Source: JACPUW01 sp049115495 (GTDB taxonomy: Bacteria; Bacteroidota; Bacteroidia; CAILMK01; JACPUW01). From it: a stretch of DNA of 64,000 nucleotides. This document shows positions 35,591 to 44,918 of this stretch, in pieces; position 1 is the stretch's first letter, and every line of letters starts with the position of its first letter. Location: the NCBI GenBank assembly GCA_049115495.1, contig JAGDZV010000004.1, forward strand, positions 310,001 to 374,000. Reading direction: 5' to 3'. Under the pieces are notes generated by a model. It was not told the DNA's origin, ran no database searches, and worked only from the letters and a program-made list of their open reading frames with translations. The translations under genes and the position numbers were made by a program.

Positions 35591-38044
35591 TTAGAAAAAT
35601 CTTTTATAGATTAGAAGAGAAAAGAAAACAGCAGCAAGACCAATCAAGGCCCACTCACGCGGCTCTGGCACACCACCGCTGTTAAATATTTTAGAATTGC
35701 CCAAGCTGCCACTATTAGGTTTTTCAATATCAAATCTTTCATAATCAGCAGCAGATTCTAAGCAAACTAAACTACTAAACGGGCTTACTATAAAAGCATC
35801 CTGAGCCAATTGTATTTGCGATTCGTTCACGGAGTCTCTTTTAAAGTAAAAAGGCTTTAGCTGTTCCATCAATAAACCAAAATTGAAAAGTCTCATTAAG
35901 TGGTCTGGAGCCTTTTGAGTTTTTGGAGATGTTGACGTACTGCTACGTGTAATGGTCATCTTGCTTTGAGAAATGCTAATTTGGTTTGAATCGTTATTTT
36001 CAATTTCGAAAGTTTGATTGGTAGCGATCTCTCTAAGTTTACTCATGCTTCCAAAGTCAACATGTGCAGCGCCTGACTCTTTATAAATCTTAGAATTGAG
36101 ATGTTGTGTTTGACCGAGTTCGTAAAGGAAAAATGGTTTTTCTTGATGTTCTAAATAGAAAGTGCTGAGCTCTGTAGCCAATGGAAAATCAATGCTCTGT
36201 TTTGTAACTACCAAAGTTCGCTCTGGTGCTAAACCTTCCTTTCTTAAAATTCTGTTTGAAAAAATTGAGAATTGACGTTCTAATAAGTCATCAAATGTTT
36301 CTAAAGTACTATTGGTAAGTTGGATTAGCTCAAAATTGTCGTTATAAGTCCATAGGTTTTTATCGCTAAAAAGCACTTTTAATTCATTTAATTCGGCATT
36401 ATTCCATTTGCTATTAATGTCAAGAATTATATCTGTTGGGTTAAAATCAACAGCCTTTTTTGCAGCCTGCTTCGATGGAGTATATGATTGATTTTGAAAT
36501 ACGAAACCTGTACTTGCCAATTCTGTTTTTGGCCAACTCATGTACCAGCCATTTTGAATTGGGTTTTTTCGAGTAGCCAAGTTGTTTTCAATTTTGAAAC
36601 CTGACTTATTTTTCAAAGACTCCATATCAAAATTCCCATGAAAACGAATGCTCAAATCTTCTTTTCCATTTGAAAAATCTGGGCCTTGAAAGTAGATGTC
36701 ATTTAAATGGCAGTTTTCTTCTTTTGTATTTATGGGTATGGTAAAGCCCACTTTTAATTTTCTAGGAAGATCATGTGATACAGGAAAAACATTTACTACC
36801 AATCTATTTCCTTCTTTCCAGTTCATCATTGCCGGATCTCTAGCTTCTCTGCCCACAATTGTTGAATAGGCAGTTTCTACCTTATTCTTTGTAGAAAGTG
36901 CGGCTTTTTCTTCATTACCATCTATCCAAAGCGATAATGATGTGCCAATTGCTCCTTCAGGCATGTGAAAAGTATAAATTGCTTCTTGAGTGCTTGGCCA
37001 ACCATGTTCATTATCGTACGAAAGATTTATTGTTTTTTGAATGTAGGCCAACCTATATTCAGGGAATACGTCAACTACGGTTTTAACCGAATCAGTTGAA
37101 ACATCTTTGCCCGACCAAAACCTCGGATTGTTTTTATGTCGGTGTTCATATAGATTGCTAAATATCGCGTCTGTTTCTTCGCTATTAAGCCTTATGTTGT
37201 TAAATAAAAACGAAGCCAACATGCCCATTGGTTTATGAAATTCGCTTCGCGTTCTAAAAAGCATATCGCGGTGAAAAACTTCGTAATTGTTTTCAAGTAA
37301 ATACTCCTGCATGCTTGTGAGTTTTAAGTATTGTCTCACATACATGGCTTTACTCATTGTTTTACTACTGTTTTCGTATCTGTTAACTAAATGGTCTATC
37401 TTATATTTAAAGTTGGCGTGTACTCCCAAATAGCCAAAAAGTAAAACCAATGGTAGAGCAACTCCCATGTAAAGGCTTCTAAGCTGAGTGGTTATTTCAT
37501 CTTTTTGCGATTTTATTAACCTAATGTAATGGACGAATGAAACCAAAGGAACAAATACCAAAAAGCCTAATCCCAACACAATTAAACCAACCAAACCAAT
37601 GGCATATGCTGGAGCCAAATAAATGGCCATGTGCAAGGTAAATATCATCGAAACCCCTGAAATAAAGAGAAGAAGTAGTTTTAATGATTTACTTAACAAA
37701 TGAATAAATGAAAGGCCAAGCATTGCCACCTGACTTACAATCATTAGCCATGTTTGCAGGGCGGTGAACTTGGCAAAAAGTTCAAACTCTTTGTTAAGAG
37801 TAAAACAGGCTATGTAAAGTAAAGTGAGACCAATTGACTTTACAAATAGATCTTTTTTGGTAAAAAGCGCCACAATAAAGTATATGAGACCGCTAGGGAA
37901 TAAGTACCAAAGTTGTAAGTTTTCAAAAAGCCAGTCTCTTTGGCTTGATGTAAGTAGATATACGGTTAGGTTAAGTGCTAAAAGTATTATGCCAATAACC
38001 TTTATAGGTTTGCTTAATTGATGTATTTCTGTGATTTTCTCCAT
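35591..38044 (-). CDS. VIT-domain membrane protein with PEP-CTERM tail, probable XrtN substrate
   Basis: An 817-residue protein. The N-terminal 190 residues contain several membrane helices. A long extracytoplasmic part carries a VIT (vault/inter-alpha-trypsin) domain near 320-460 (AYIQKTINLSYDNEHGW, EAIYTFHMPEGA, VFPVSHDLPRKLKVGFTIPI). A von Willebrand-like region may follow, with DIILDINSK in place of an intact DxSxS metal motif. The last 28 residues are a sorting tail: GGVPEPREWALIGLAAVFF, a hydrophobic helix, then YKRFF. It starts 2 nt downstream of the larger membrane protein gene and ends 2 nt before xrtN, so the pair is co-translated. Function beyond being sorted is unknown. Confidence 0.85.
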   Translation of the reverse strand: MEKITEIHQLSKPIKVIGIILLALNLTVYLLTSSQRDWLFENLQLWYLFPSGLIYFIVALFTKKDLFVKSIGLTLLYIACFTLNKEFELFAKFTALQTWLMIVSQVAMLGLSFIHLLSKSLKLLLLFISGVSMIFTLHMAIYLAPAYAIGLVGLIVLGLGFLVFVPLVSFVHYIRLIKSQKDEITTQLRSLYMGVALPLVLLFGYLGVHANFKYKIDHLVNRYENSSKTMSKAMYVRQYLKLTSMQEYLLENNYEVFHRDMLFRTRSEFHKPMGMLASFLFNNIRLNSEETDAIFSNLYEHRHKNNPRFWSGKDVSTDSVKTVVDVFPEYRLAYIQKTINLSYDNEHGWPSTQEAIYTFHMPEGAIGTSLSLWIDGNEEKAALSTKNKVETAYSTIVGREARDPAMMNWKEGNRLVVNVFPVSHDLPRKLKVGFTIPINTKEENCHLNDIYFQGPDFSNGKEDLSIRFHGNFDMESLKNKSGFKIENNLATRKNPIQNGWYMSWPKTELASTGFVFQNQSYTPSKQAAKKAVDFNPTDIILDINSKWNNAELNELKVLFSDKNLWTYNDNFELIQLTNSTLETFDDLLERQFSIFSNRILRKEGLAPERTLVVTKQSIDFPLATELSTFYLEHQEKPFFLYELGQTQHLNSKIYKESGAAHVDFGSMSKLREIATNQTFEIENNDSNQISISQSKMTITRSSTSTSPKTQKAPDHLMRLFNFGLLMEQLKPFYFKRDSVNESQIQLAQDAFIVSPFSSLVCLESAADYERFDIEKPNSGSLGNSKIFNSGGVPEPREWALIGLAAVFFSLLIYKRFF

Positions 38045-38046
38045 TA

Positions 38047-39522
38047 TTACTCACCTTTAAATTGGGCAATGCTCTTTTCAATTTTGTGGTCAATAATTGA
38101 CTTGCCTAGCAGCGGACGCTTTTTCTCAGAATATCGATTCGATTTGTTTTCAATTACTTGCTTATAGGTAAGCCCCACATATGGAGCCAGTTCGTAAATG
38201 TGCTTCTGTGCTATAAGAGCAGGCAGTGCATTGTTGCTTAAGCTTAGGCAATAGTTTAGATCGTGAATTTCTTCTTGCGCTTGCCCTAAATTGTGTCTTA
38301 CAATTATACCGTCCCAATTTATAGGGCTGGCTAAAACAGTAAAAAAGAAAACTGTATAAACACCTGATTTTAAAACATTAAAGGTTGAGTGCTTATAATC
38401 AATTTTCATAAAAACAAATACAAGACCAATAAACGTGAGAATTAGGAAAAAGAAAACGCCTAACCTTTTATAAGTTAGACCATGGTTTATCACATAATTG
38501 TGATTGGCGAAAAAATCTAGTAAAGCCAAAAAGCCATTTTGCACAATCCATGTTTTTGAGAGTAGTTTTATTGATTCTGATTTCTTATAAAAGTTCAAAT
38601 TCCCTCTAAAGAAATAGATTACAACAAGTGCTCCTAGCAATAGGCTAAATATTAGGCTAAAGGTATTTTGATGAACCACTTCATAAGCTTGCCTGCCCGC
38701 ATTAATTTCAGGATTCAGTAAGCCATAGTAACCAATAATTAAAGTGAAGGCAATTATTACATTTAAGCTTGCCAGCAAGCGTTTTGCAATGTTGAATTCA
38801 TGTTTTAAGGAGAGTATGCTTAATCTAGGAATAAATCTAAAGGCTTCAAAAGCATGGCTCATTTGCGAAACCTTGTGTCTTTTCTTTTCAATCTTCTCAA
38901 TTGAGTGCTCGTCTTTTTGAACAATAGTTGGAGTATACCTTTTAAAGAATATGAACCCAGAGAGAATTAAAACGAATAGATAAAAGAGAATAGAAAATAT
39001 GCTTATGTCTTGGAAAAGCCTGGCGAATGCTATTTTGAATTCACTTATAAAATCTGACAAAAGGGGAATGCTATTCATATACATGAGTAAAAAAAGAATG
39101 CTTACTAGAATAGGGGTAATTATATAGCTGGGGTGTACTTTCTTAGTAAGTGGTTTAACTTGGGATTTTTCTTTATTTGTTGGTTTCACCGCTCTTACCT
39201 TAAACATGACCATTTTTAAAAAACCGCTTGTAAATGCCCAAATTGAGAAGCGTAAGTTTTCTGTTTCTAGGCCAACTAAGGTTAATATGGCAACAATATT
39301 CATAATTAAGCCAAGTACCGTGGCGTTGTAAATTGCTGGTATGGCACTGGCAATTGTTATAATGTACATAGGCCAATTGTTCTTCTTAAAACCATTTATG
39401 GTCCATATTGTAAGGGCCGTAAGTATTGTGAATATGAGTGTATTTACACCAATTCCTACTTTGTAAAAAATTAAGTGTAAAAGCGCCGAAAAGGCAGTCC
39501 AGAATAATACTTTAGTTTTCAT
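38047..39522 (-). CDS. Multi-pass membrane protein, DUF4173/DUF4153-like
   Basis: A 491-residue protein with about 12 predicted hydrophobic helices, an N-terminal cytoplasmic loop rich in Lys (about 110-130) and another near 215-235 (KIEKKRHK). The segment SPINWDGIIVRHNLGQAQ near the C-terminus, followed by a soluble tail with DLNYCLSLSNNALPALIA, resembles DUF4173/DUF4153 membrane proteins; this assignment is tentative. It is 2 nt upstream of the XrtN substrate gene, in the order DUF protein - VIT protein - exosortase, so it may be part of the same system. Confidence 0.6.
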   Translation of the reverse strand: MKTKVLFWTAFSALLHLIFYKVGIGVNTLIFTILTALTIWTINGFKKNNWPMYIITIASAIPAIYNATVLGLIMNIVAILTLVGLETENLRFSIWAFTSGFLKMVMFKVRAVKPTNKEKSQVKPLTKKVHPSYIITPILVSILFLLMYMNSIPLLSDFISEFKIAFARLFQDISIFSILFYLFVLILSGFIFFKRYTPTIVQKDEHSIEKIEKKRHKVSQMSHAFEAFRFIPRLSILSLKHEFNIAKRLLASLNVIIAFTLIIGYYGLLNPEINAGRQAYEVVHQNTFSLIFSLLLGALVVIYFFRGNLNFYKKSESIKLLSKTWIVQNGFLALLDFFANHNYVINHGLTYKRLGVFFFLILTFIGLVFVFMKIDYKHSTFNVLKSGVYTVFFFTVLASPINWDGIIVRHNLGQAQEEIHDLNYCLSLSNNALPALIAQKHIYELAPYVGLTYKQVIENKSNRYSEKKRPLLGKSIIDHKIEKSIAQFKGE

Positions 39523-39572
39523 AAGTTGTATTTAAAAGTACTTTGAAACACAAAGTGAAAGAATAAATTTTT

Positions 39573-39872
39573 TTACTTCTTAAAGTTTAACAGTTTTTCT
39601 AATTCAGTCAAATGTTCGTTAAAAGCCTTTTCACCTTTTTTGGTTACGCTATATAGCGTATTGGGTTTTCTGCCTACAAATCGCTTTTCTACATGTATAT
39701 AGCTTAATTTTTCAAGGGCTTTAAGGTGGCTGGCCAAATTACCATCGGTAAGATCAAGTTGAACTTTAAGGTGGTTAAAGTCAACTTCATCATTTACCAT
39801 TAAAATTGACATAATGCCAAGCCTTATCCGGTTTTCAAATGCTTTATTTAAGTTGTGTATGTTGGCGCTCAT
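39573..39872 (-). CDS. Winged-helix transcriptional regulator (HTH_34/MarR-like)
   Basis: A 99-residue DNA-binding protein. The helix-turn-helix region is VNDEVDFNHLKVQLDLTDGNLASHLKALEKLSYI (seen in pieces around residues 26-58), and the wing is VEKRFVGRKPNTLYSVTKKG. This small family is common in Bacteroidota, usually paired with a membrane protein, as here: it overlaps the 206-residue membrane gene by 4 nt. Its targets may be the exosortase cluster 50 nt downstream or its own operon; neither is shown. Confidence 0.85.
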   Translation of the reverse strand: MSANIHNLNKAFENRIRLGIMSILMVNDEVDFNHLKVQLDLTDGNLASHLKALEKLSYIHVEKRFVGRKPNTLYSVTKKGEKAFNEHLTELEKLLNFKK

Positions 39873-40489
39873 TTTTCATATTTAAAATACATGAGCAAAC
39901 CATAAACTATGTGTAACAAACCAAAACCAATAGCCCAAAAAATGAGCGTATAATGCAACAAAAATGTACATAGTAGTCCTAGAATTATTTCAGCTATTCC
40001 TAGTGTTCTAAGTTCATTTAGAGTGTATTTGCTACAATTGAGCAATGCTAGGCCATAAAAGATTAAAGTGCAAGGTCCAACAAGTGCCCAATAACCATGG
40101 TACATTAGCAATAAACAAAAAGTACCACCGGCAATAAGTGGAATGGCCAAATTGATCAACATTCTTATTGAAGCCTTTGTAAATAGTTTCTGTCCTTTTT
40201 TTTGGGCTTTACGCATGGTAAAGAACAATCCGCTACTTAGAGCCATCGCCAATACAATTAAGGCTACCAAAACTTCAAAATACATGTAGTCCATGTTGAG
40301 CCATCGCGAATTCACTCTACTGTAATCAGCTACCAATGAGCCCGATGTATAATAAATTACAGCCGCACCAATAAGCGCTGATATTCCGGCGCCAACTCCT
40401 GATAGTCCACTCAACGATATAAATCGAGTGGAGCCTTCCATCATAGAGCGGATATGTGCTAAGTCTTCAAGATGTTTATTGTTGTCCAT
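39869..40489 (-). CDS. Five- or six-helix membrane protein paired with the HTH regulator
   Basis: A 206-residue membrane protein. A short soluble N-terminus (HLEDLAHIRSMMEGSTRFISLSG) leads into helices near 25-48, 70-90, 110-130, 135-150 and 165-200. The N-terminal IRSMMEGSTRFISLSG is a recurrent signature in uncharacterised Bacteroidota proteins placed before HTH_34 regulators. It may sense membrane state or modulate the regulator; that is inference. A TAACTTTG box at 40507-40514 precedes it. Confidence 0.75.
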   Translation of the reverse strand: MDNNKHLEDLAHIRSMMEGSTRFISLSGLSGVGAGISALIGAAVIYYTSGSLVADYSRVNSRWLNMDYMYFEVLVALIVLAMALSSGLFFTMRKAQKKGQKLFTKASIRMLINLAIPLIAGGTFCLLLMYHGYWALVGPCTLIFYGLALLNCSKYTLNELRTLGIAEIILGLLCTFLLHYTLIFWAIGFGLLHIVYGLLMYFKYEK

Positions 40490-40506
40490 AAACTCACTTT
40501 GAATTT

Positions 40507-40514
40507 CAAAGTTA
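40507..40514 (-). promoter_or_regulatory. Putative -7 box for the membrane protein/HTH pair
   Basis: TAACTTTG on the minus strand matches TAnnTTTG, 18 nt upstream of the 206-residue membrane protein start. Confidence 0.5.
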
Positions 40515-40551
40515 AGTTTCTTTAAGTAGCTACAGAAAAAGGATTGCTAGT

Positions 40552-41109
40552 TTATTTCTTAACCCGGTCTTGATTCTGAGCAATAAAACTTGCCCATGAA
40601 TTTGATCCGCCCTTTTTACTGCTTCCTGTTTTGGTACTTGATCCACCTAATCCTTTTTGGTAAAAGTGGCAAACAGCTGCGGCAACACCATCAGTGGCAT
40701 CAAGGTGTTTAGGAATTTCTTCAAGCGCTAATATGTTTTGCAGCATTCTTGCCAATTGCTCTTTTGATGAATTTCCATTACCCGTTATACTTTGCTTTAT
40801 CTTTTTTGGCGCATATTCTTCTACACTCAAGCCTTTTGAAAAACAAGCTGCAATAGATACGCCTTGTGCTCTTCCTAATTTCAACATAGATTGCACATTG
40901 TTTCCATAAAACGGCGCTTCAATGCTTGATTCGGTTGGTTTATAATTATCAATTACGCTGCATAAGCCGCTGTGTATCTCATGTAGTTTTTCGTAAGGGT
41001 TTTTAATCTTACTCATATCTAAATGTCCAAGGTCTACAAGTTTTAGTTTGTTGCCCTGAGTTTCAATTATGCCCCAGCCCAAAATGTTTGTGCCGGGGTC
41101 AATGCCCAA
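40552..41109 (-). CDS. ruvC: Holliday junction resolvase RuvC
   Basis: RuvC cuts Holliday junctions symmetrically during recombinational repair. The four acidic catalytic residues are present: Asp in GIDPGTN, Glu in SSIEAPFYGN, and the two Asp of HLDATDGVAAAVCH. A ~30-residue Ser/Gly/Lys-rich tail extends past the usual end (GSSKKGGSNSWASFIAQNQ). The only standard-type start is TTG at 41109, but this leaves out most of strand 1: the open frame continues upstream through KAKRTILGIDPG without an ATG, GTG or other TTG. The true start may be a rare codon such as ATT at 41149-41151. Confidence 0.93.
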   Translation of the reverse strand: MGIDPGTNILGWGIIETQGNKLKLVDLGHLDMSKIKNPYEKLHEIHSGLCSVIDNYKPTESSIEAPFYGNNVQSMLKLGRAQGVSIAACFSKGLSVEEYAPKKIKQSITGNGNSSKEQLARMLQNILALEEIPKHLDATDGVAAAVCHFYQKGLGGSSTKTGSSKKGGSNSWASFIAQNQDRVKK

Positions 41110-41187
41110 AATGGTTCTTTTGGCTTTGTTATTGTTTGTTGTGCGTAAAATAAGAAGTGCGTTAGGTCGTATTATTGCCGCTAATAT

Positions 41188-42183
41188 ATGCCGCCCAAAT
41201 TCAATAGCTTAAGCAAAGTATTCATATCACTGCTGTGGATTGCCGCAACAGTTTATGGTGTTTACTTTATAATTGATGTACTTGGTAGATCATTTACAGG
41301 CGAATTTGAATGGGTTTTTCCAGGTTTCAGTCTCGGTAATATGGCAATGCTCATAGTTCTTGTTATTCTCATGCTTGCCAATTGGAGTATTGAAGCCTTA
41401 AAATGGAAATTATCAGTGAGCGACTTTGAAAAACAACCTTTTTTTCAAGCTTTAAAAGCAACTTTAGTTGGGGTTTCAATAAGTACTTGGATGCCCAATA
41501 GGTTGGGAGAGTATTTAGGTAAAATCTTTTATTTAGAGCAACCCAACAGATACAAAGGAGCCATAAGTGCTTTGTTTGTTAGTTACACACAAATAATTGC
41601 AACAACTTTTTTTGGAATGTTAGGGGCCATTTATTTTCTATTTGAATTTAAAGCTGGTAACAACTCATGGCCTTACCTTATTTGGCTGGTTCTTGCTTTA
41701 GGACTCCTTCTTTTCTTCTTAGTTTTTAAGAAAAGGATTTTGAGATTGTTAATGCTAAAGAATAAGCATGTTCTCACCTTTCTAAGAACAATAACAAGAT
41801 ATGGTTCTAAAGAAACATTGGTGTTAATAGGGCTTTCGGCACTTCGCTTTTGCGTATTTGCAACTCAGTTTGTTTTGGCCCTGCACCTTTTTGGTGTCAA
41901 TGTTCCTTTTGTTTCTACGTTTTTACTTGTTTCGCTCATATACGGTATTCAAACCGTTGTACCTACTTCAGCCATAGCGGGTTTAGGTATTAGAGGGGCA
42001 CTTTCAATTTACTTTATTGGGCTTTTGACCACATCAGAATCGGCTATACTTATGTCAACTTACTTTATTTGGATAATAAACCTTCTATTGCCATCAGTCT
42101 TTGGAATTGTTGCACTCTTAGCTTCACCCGTTAAATATGAAGTAAAAGAACTTGCACTAAACTGGATTAAATCAAAGAAATAG
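41188..42183 (+). CDS. Lysylphosphatidylglycerol synthase/flippase-like membrane protein (UPF0104)
   Basis: A 331-residue inner-membrane protein with 8-9 helices. It matches the membrane part of the MprF/AglD-type family: VGVSISTWMPNRLGEYLGKIFYL (in pieces, about 90-115), and the IAGLGIRGALSIYFIG stretch near 265-285. It has no aminoacyl-transferase domain, so it is a lone flippase-like module. Such proteins are often encoded next to glycosyltransferases, as here (GT2 gene 5 nt downstream), so lipid or glycolipid translocation is plausible. Confidence 0.82.
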   Translation: MPPKFNSLSKVFISLLWIAATVYGVYFIIDVLGRSFTGEFEWVFPGFSLGNMAMLIVLVILMLANWSIEALKWKLSVSDFEKQPFFQALKATLVGVSISTWMPNRLGEYLGKIFYLEQPNRYKGAISALFVSYTQIIATTFFGMLGAIYFLFEFKAGNNSWPYLIWLVLALGLLLFFLVFKKRILRLLMLKNKHVLTFLRTITRYGSKETLVLIGLSALRFCVFATQFVLALHLFGVNVPFVSTFLLVSLIYGIQTVVPTSAIAGLGIRGALSIYFIGLLTTSESAILMSTYFIWIINLLLPSVFGIVALLASPVKYEVKELALNWIKSKK

Positions 42184-42188
42184 GCTAA

Positions 42189-43337
42189 ATGCTAAAGTTT
42201 TGGGTTCTGCTTTGTTTGGTGGTAAATCTCTATTATGTAGTTCAGTTTTTGGCTTCTTACTTAGCGCTTAAGAATCTACCTACTGATTTTAGTTTAACTG
42301 CCTCGAAGCTTAATTCGTTTAGCATTGTTGTAGCTATGAGAAACGAGCAGCAAAATGTGATTTCTCTTTTGAATTCGCTAAAGAACCTAGACTACCCAAA
42401 AGAATCAATTGAGGTAATTCTGGTTGATGATTTTTCTGAAGACCAGACCGTAGAAACTTTAACGCAGAAGCTTACCGAAATTGATATTGATATAAAGGTA
42501 GTTTCTCTTAAAAAAGAAGGTCTTACACATAATCGGGCCTTTAAAAAAACAGCCATTCAATTTGGAGTAGCCAAGGCAAAAAATGAATGGATTGCAACTA
42601 CAGATGCCGATTGTATTTATAAACCAAACTATTTACAGTTGCTAAATGCGTTTATTGAAAAGTACAAGCCCAAGTTTGTTTCTGCACCAGTAGAACTCTT
42701 ACCAACTAAAACGCTATTTCAAAAAATGCAAGCCTTAGAATTCAAAGGTTTAGTTACACTTGGTGCTGCATACCTTCAGCGAGATAAACCATTTTTATGC
42801 AATGGAGCCAACCTTGCATTTAAACGAGAAGTATTTATGAGCTTAAATGGCTTTAAAGGCTTTGATCATTTTGAGAGCGGCGATGATGTTTGGTTTATGC
42901 ACAAAGTACAAGAACGCTATCCATTTGAACTGCACTTTGCCATGCATGAAGGATTAGTTGTGCAAAGCAGACCTAGTGAAAACTTAAATTCATTTATAAA
43001 TCAGCGTAAAAGATGGACCGCTAAAAACTCAGGTTACAAAAAGGTTTCTCAATTGTTAACCTTAGCAGTAGATTACTTGTTTTATCTCTTCGTTTTAATT
43101 AACCTATTGGGTGGAATTTTTTCTGAAACTATGATGGGGCTTGCTGGTTTTATGATTTTGTCTAAGATTTTGATAGAATTAAACTTGTATGCTGCAGTTA
43201 ACAAATGGATAAGAACCCCATTTTGGCCGCTAATTTACTTTGTAACAGTACCTTTTCAAATAGTGTATGTTGTGGCAATTTATCCTTTATCTCAGCTAAC
43301 TAAGTTTAATTGGAAAAACCGAATATTTAATGCTTGA
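42189..43337 (+). CDS. Family 2 glycosyltransferase, membrane-bound
   Basis: A 382-residue processive-type GT2. One N-terminal helix (about 3-22) precedes the GT-A fold: FSIVVAMRNEQQNVISLL, VILVDDFSEDQTVE (nucleotide site), ATTDADCIY (the metal-binding DxD, about 136-144), and the acceptor/catalytic QxxRW-like QRKRWTAKNSGYKK (about 275-290). Two or more C-terminal helices follow. The product may be a glycolipid or surface glycan. It overlaps the next small gene by 8 nt. Confidence 0.9.
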   Translation: MLKFWVLLCLVVNLYYVVQFLASYLALKNLPTDFSLTASKLNSFSIVVAMRNEQQNVISLLNSLKNLDYPKESIEVILVDDFSEDQTVETLTQKLTEIDIDIKVVSLKKEGLTHNRAFKKTAIQFGVAKAKNEWIATTDADCIYKPNYLQLLNAFIEKYKPKFVSAPVELLPTKTLFQKMQALEFKGLVTLGAAYLQRDKPFLCNGANLAFKREVFMSLNGFKGFDHFESGDDVWFMHKVQERYPFELHFAMHEGLVVQSRPSENLNSFINQRKRWTAKNSGYKKVSQLLTLAVDYLFYLFVLINLLGGIFSETMMGLAGFMILSKILIELNLYAAVNKWIRTPFWPLIYFVTVPFQIVYVVAIYPLSQLTKFNWKNRIFNA

Positions 43338-43587
43338 TACTATAGAAAAAGACGTTTTAGAGCGTTTGACTTTTGAAGAAAAGCTTGATCACTTACTGGA
43401 AGAAGTGAACGAACCAAGACCGGTGGTAATTGATGTATTAAAAGGGCTATTAACTAAAGATATGGTTCAGGCATATTCATTTGATGAAAATACCGGAAAA
43501 GCTACACCAACTCCGTTTTACGACTCAGATAATATGGGCGAGTTTATGTATAGAATCACCACCAAAGGCCTTGATGCACTGTACTAA
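43330..43587 (+). CDS. Small acidic protein, function unknown
   Basis: An 85-residue soluble protein with no recognised family. The N-terminal half is helical (EKDVLERLTFEEKLDHLLEEV). The C-terminal part (VVIDVLKGLLTKDMVQAYSF, then FMYRITTKGLDAL) looks like a winged-helix fragment. The 8-nt overlap with the glycosyltransferase gene makes it a likely real gene, translated with it. Confidence 0.65.
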   Translation: MLDTIEKDVLERLTFEEKLDHLLEEVNEPRPVVIDVLKGLLTKDMVQAYSFDENTGKATPTPFYDSDNMGEFMYRITTKGLDALY

Positions 43588-43628
43588 AGCAATAGCCTTT
43601 TGGGTGCTAATAGTACAATTGCCTTTGC

Positions 43629-43636
43629 TACTTTTG
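43629..43636 (+). promoter_or_regulatory. Putative -7 box for the amino-acid dehydrogenase gene
   Basis: TACTTTTG matches TAnnTTTG, 30 nt upstream of the ATG at 43667 and in the 79-bp gap after the small acidic protein gene. Confidence 0.5.
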
Positions 43637-43666
43637 CACCGATTTTTTTAAAAGCAAAACTCTCTG

Positions 43667-44893
43667 ATGAAAGATCTACTGAAAAAGTTTGAGAATAAAG
43701 CCCCAGAAATTGTTTTTGAGTGGCACGATAGTGAAACCGAAGCCAAGGGTTGGGTGGTAATAAACTCACTGCGTGGTGGCGCAGCTGGTGGCGGAACACG
43801 AATGCGTAAAGGCCTTAACAAACACGAGGTTACTTCTCTTGCCAAAACAATGGAAATGAAGTTTTGCTGGAGCGGACCTTCAATTGGTGGGGCCAAGTCA
43901 GGAATAGATTTTGATCCCCTTGATTCTAGAAAAGCAGGTGTGCTAGATCGTTGGTATTCTGCGGTGCTTCCTTTGCTTAAAACATATTATGGTACTGGGG
44001 GCGATTTAAATGTTGACGAGATCAAAGAAGTTATTCCTGTAACTTATGAAAAAGGACTCCTACATCCGCAAGAAGGAGTGTTAGTAGGCCATTTTGTGCC
44101 TACCGATGGTGAGAAGAATATAAAGATCAAACACTTGCAAGAAGGTGTTTCTAAAGTACTTACAAGCAGCCAGTACAGTCCTGATGTTGAAAAGCATTAT
44201 GTAGTTGCCGATATGATTACCGGATGGGGTGTGCACGAAGCCGTGAGACTTTTTTATGATAAAAGAGGAGAATCTCTAAAAGGTAAAAAAGTAATTGTGC
44301 AAGGCTGGGGAAATGTGGCCGCTGCCGCAGCTTGGTTTCAAGCACAACAAGGTGCCAAAGTTGTTGGTATAATTGATAGAGTAGGAGGGCTAATAAATGA
44401 AGAAGGTTTCACTTTCGAAGAAATAACTAAACTTTTCAATACAAGACCGGGAAATCATTTGGCTGAAGATGGCCTTATGAGTTTTGACGAGATCAATGAA
44501 AAGATTTGGAAAGTAGAAGCTGACGTTTTCTTACCATGTGCAGCAAGTCGTTTGCTACACCAAAGCCAGCTTGAAGAATTAAAGCAGGCTGGTGTTGAAG
44601 TAATCAGCTGCGGTGCAAACGTTCCTTTTGCTGATGAAGAGATTTTTTATGGACCTACCGGGGAGTGGGCCGACCAAAATTTTAGTGTAATTCCTGATTT
44701 TATAGCTAACTCTGGTATGGCTAGAACCTTTGCCTACCTAATGCAAGATGATATTTCGCTTAGCGACGAAGGCATTTTTGGAGATGTAACTGAAGTGATT
44801 AGTAATTCATTAGACAAAATCTTAGAAAGAAATAATTCTGGAACAAATCTTTGTGCCACTGGTTTTGAAATAGCACTTGAGCAACTGGTGTAA
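43667..44893 (+). CDS. Glu/Leu/Phe/Val dehydrogenase family protein
   Basis: A 408-residue NAD(P)-dependent amino-acid dehydrogenase, catalysing reversible oxidative deamination. The substrate domain shows GGAAGGGTRMRKG and the catalytic lysine region PSIGGAKSGIDFDP, followed by GTGGDLNVDE. The Rossmann domain begins near residue 205 with KKVIVQGWGNVAAAAAWF. DVFLPCAASRLLH and SCGANVPFADEE complete the family pattern. Whether it prefers leucine, glutamate or another amino acid cannot be told from motifs alone. It is flanked by nhaD. Confidence 0.9.
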   Translation: MKDLLKKFENKAPEIVFEWHDSETEAKGWVVINSLRGGAAGGGTRMRKGLNKHEVTSLAKTMEMKFCWSGPSIGGAKSGIDFDPLDSRKAGVLDRWYSAVLPLLKTYYGTGGDLNVDEIKEVIPVTYEKGLLHPQEGVLVGHFVPTDGEKNIKIKHLQEGVSKVLTSSQYSPDVEKHYVVADMITGWGVHEAVRLFYDKRGESLKGKKVIVQGWGNVAAAAAWFQAQQGAKVVGIIDRVGGLINEEGFTFEEITKLFNTRPGNHLAEDGLMSFDEINEKIWKVEADVFLPCAASRLLHQSQLEELKQAGVEVISCGANVPFADEEIFYGPTGEWADQNFSVIPDFIANSGMARTFAYLMQDDISLSDEGIFGDVTEVISNSLDKILERNNSGTNLCATGFEIALEQLV

Positions 44894-44918
44894 TTCTAAA
44901 TCAAAAACAACCAAACCA

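Noticed and set aside
39523..39572. Terminator between the HTH regulator and the exosortase cluster
   Set aside because: No stable stem with a T run is visible, so transcription may run on.
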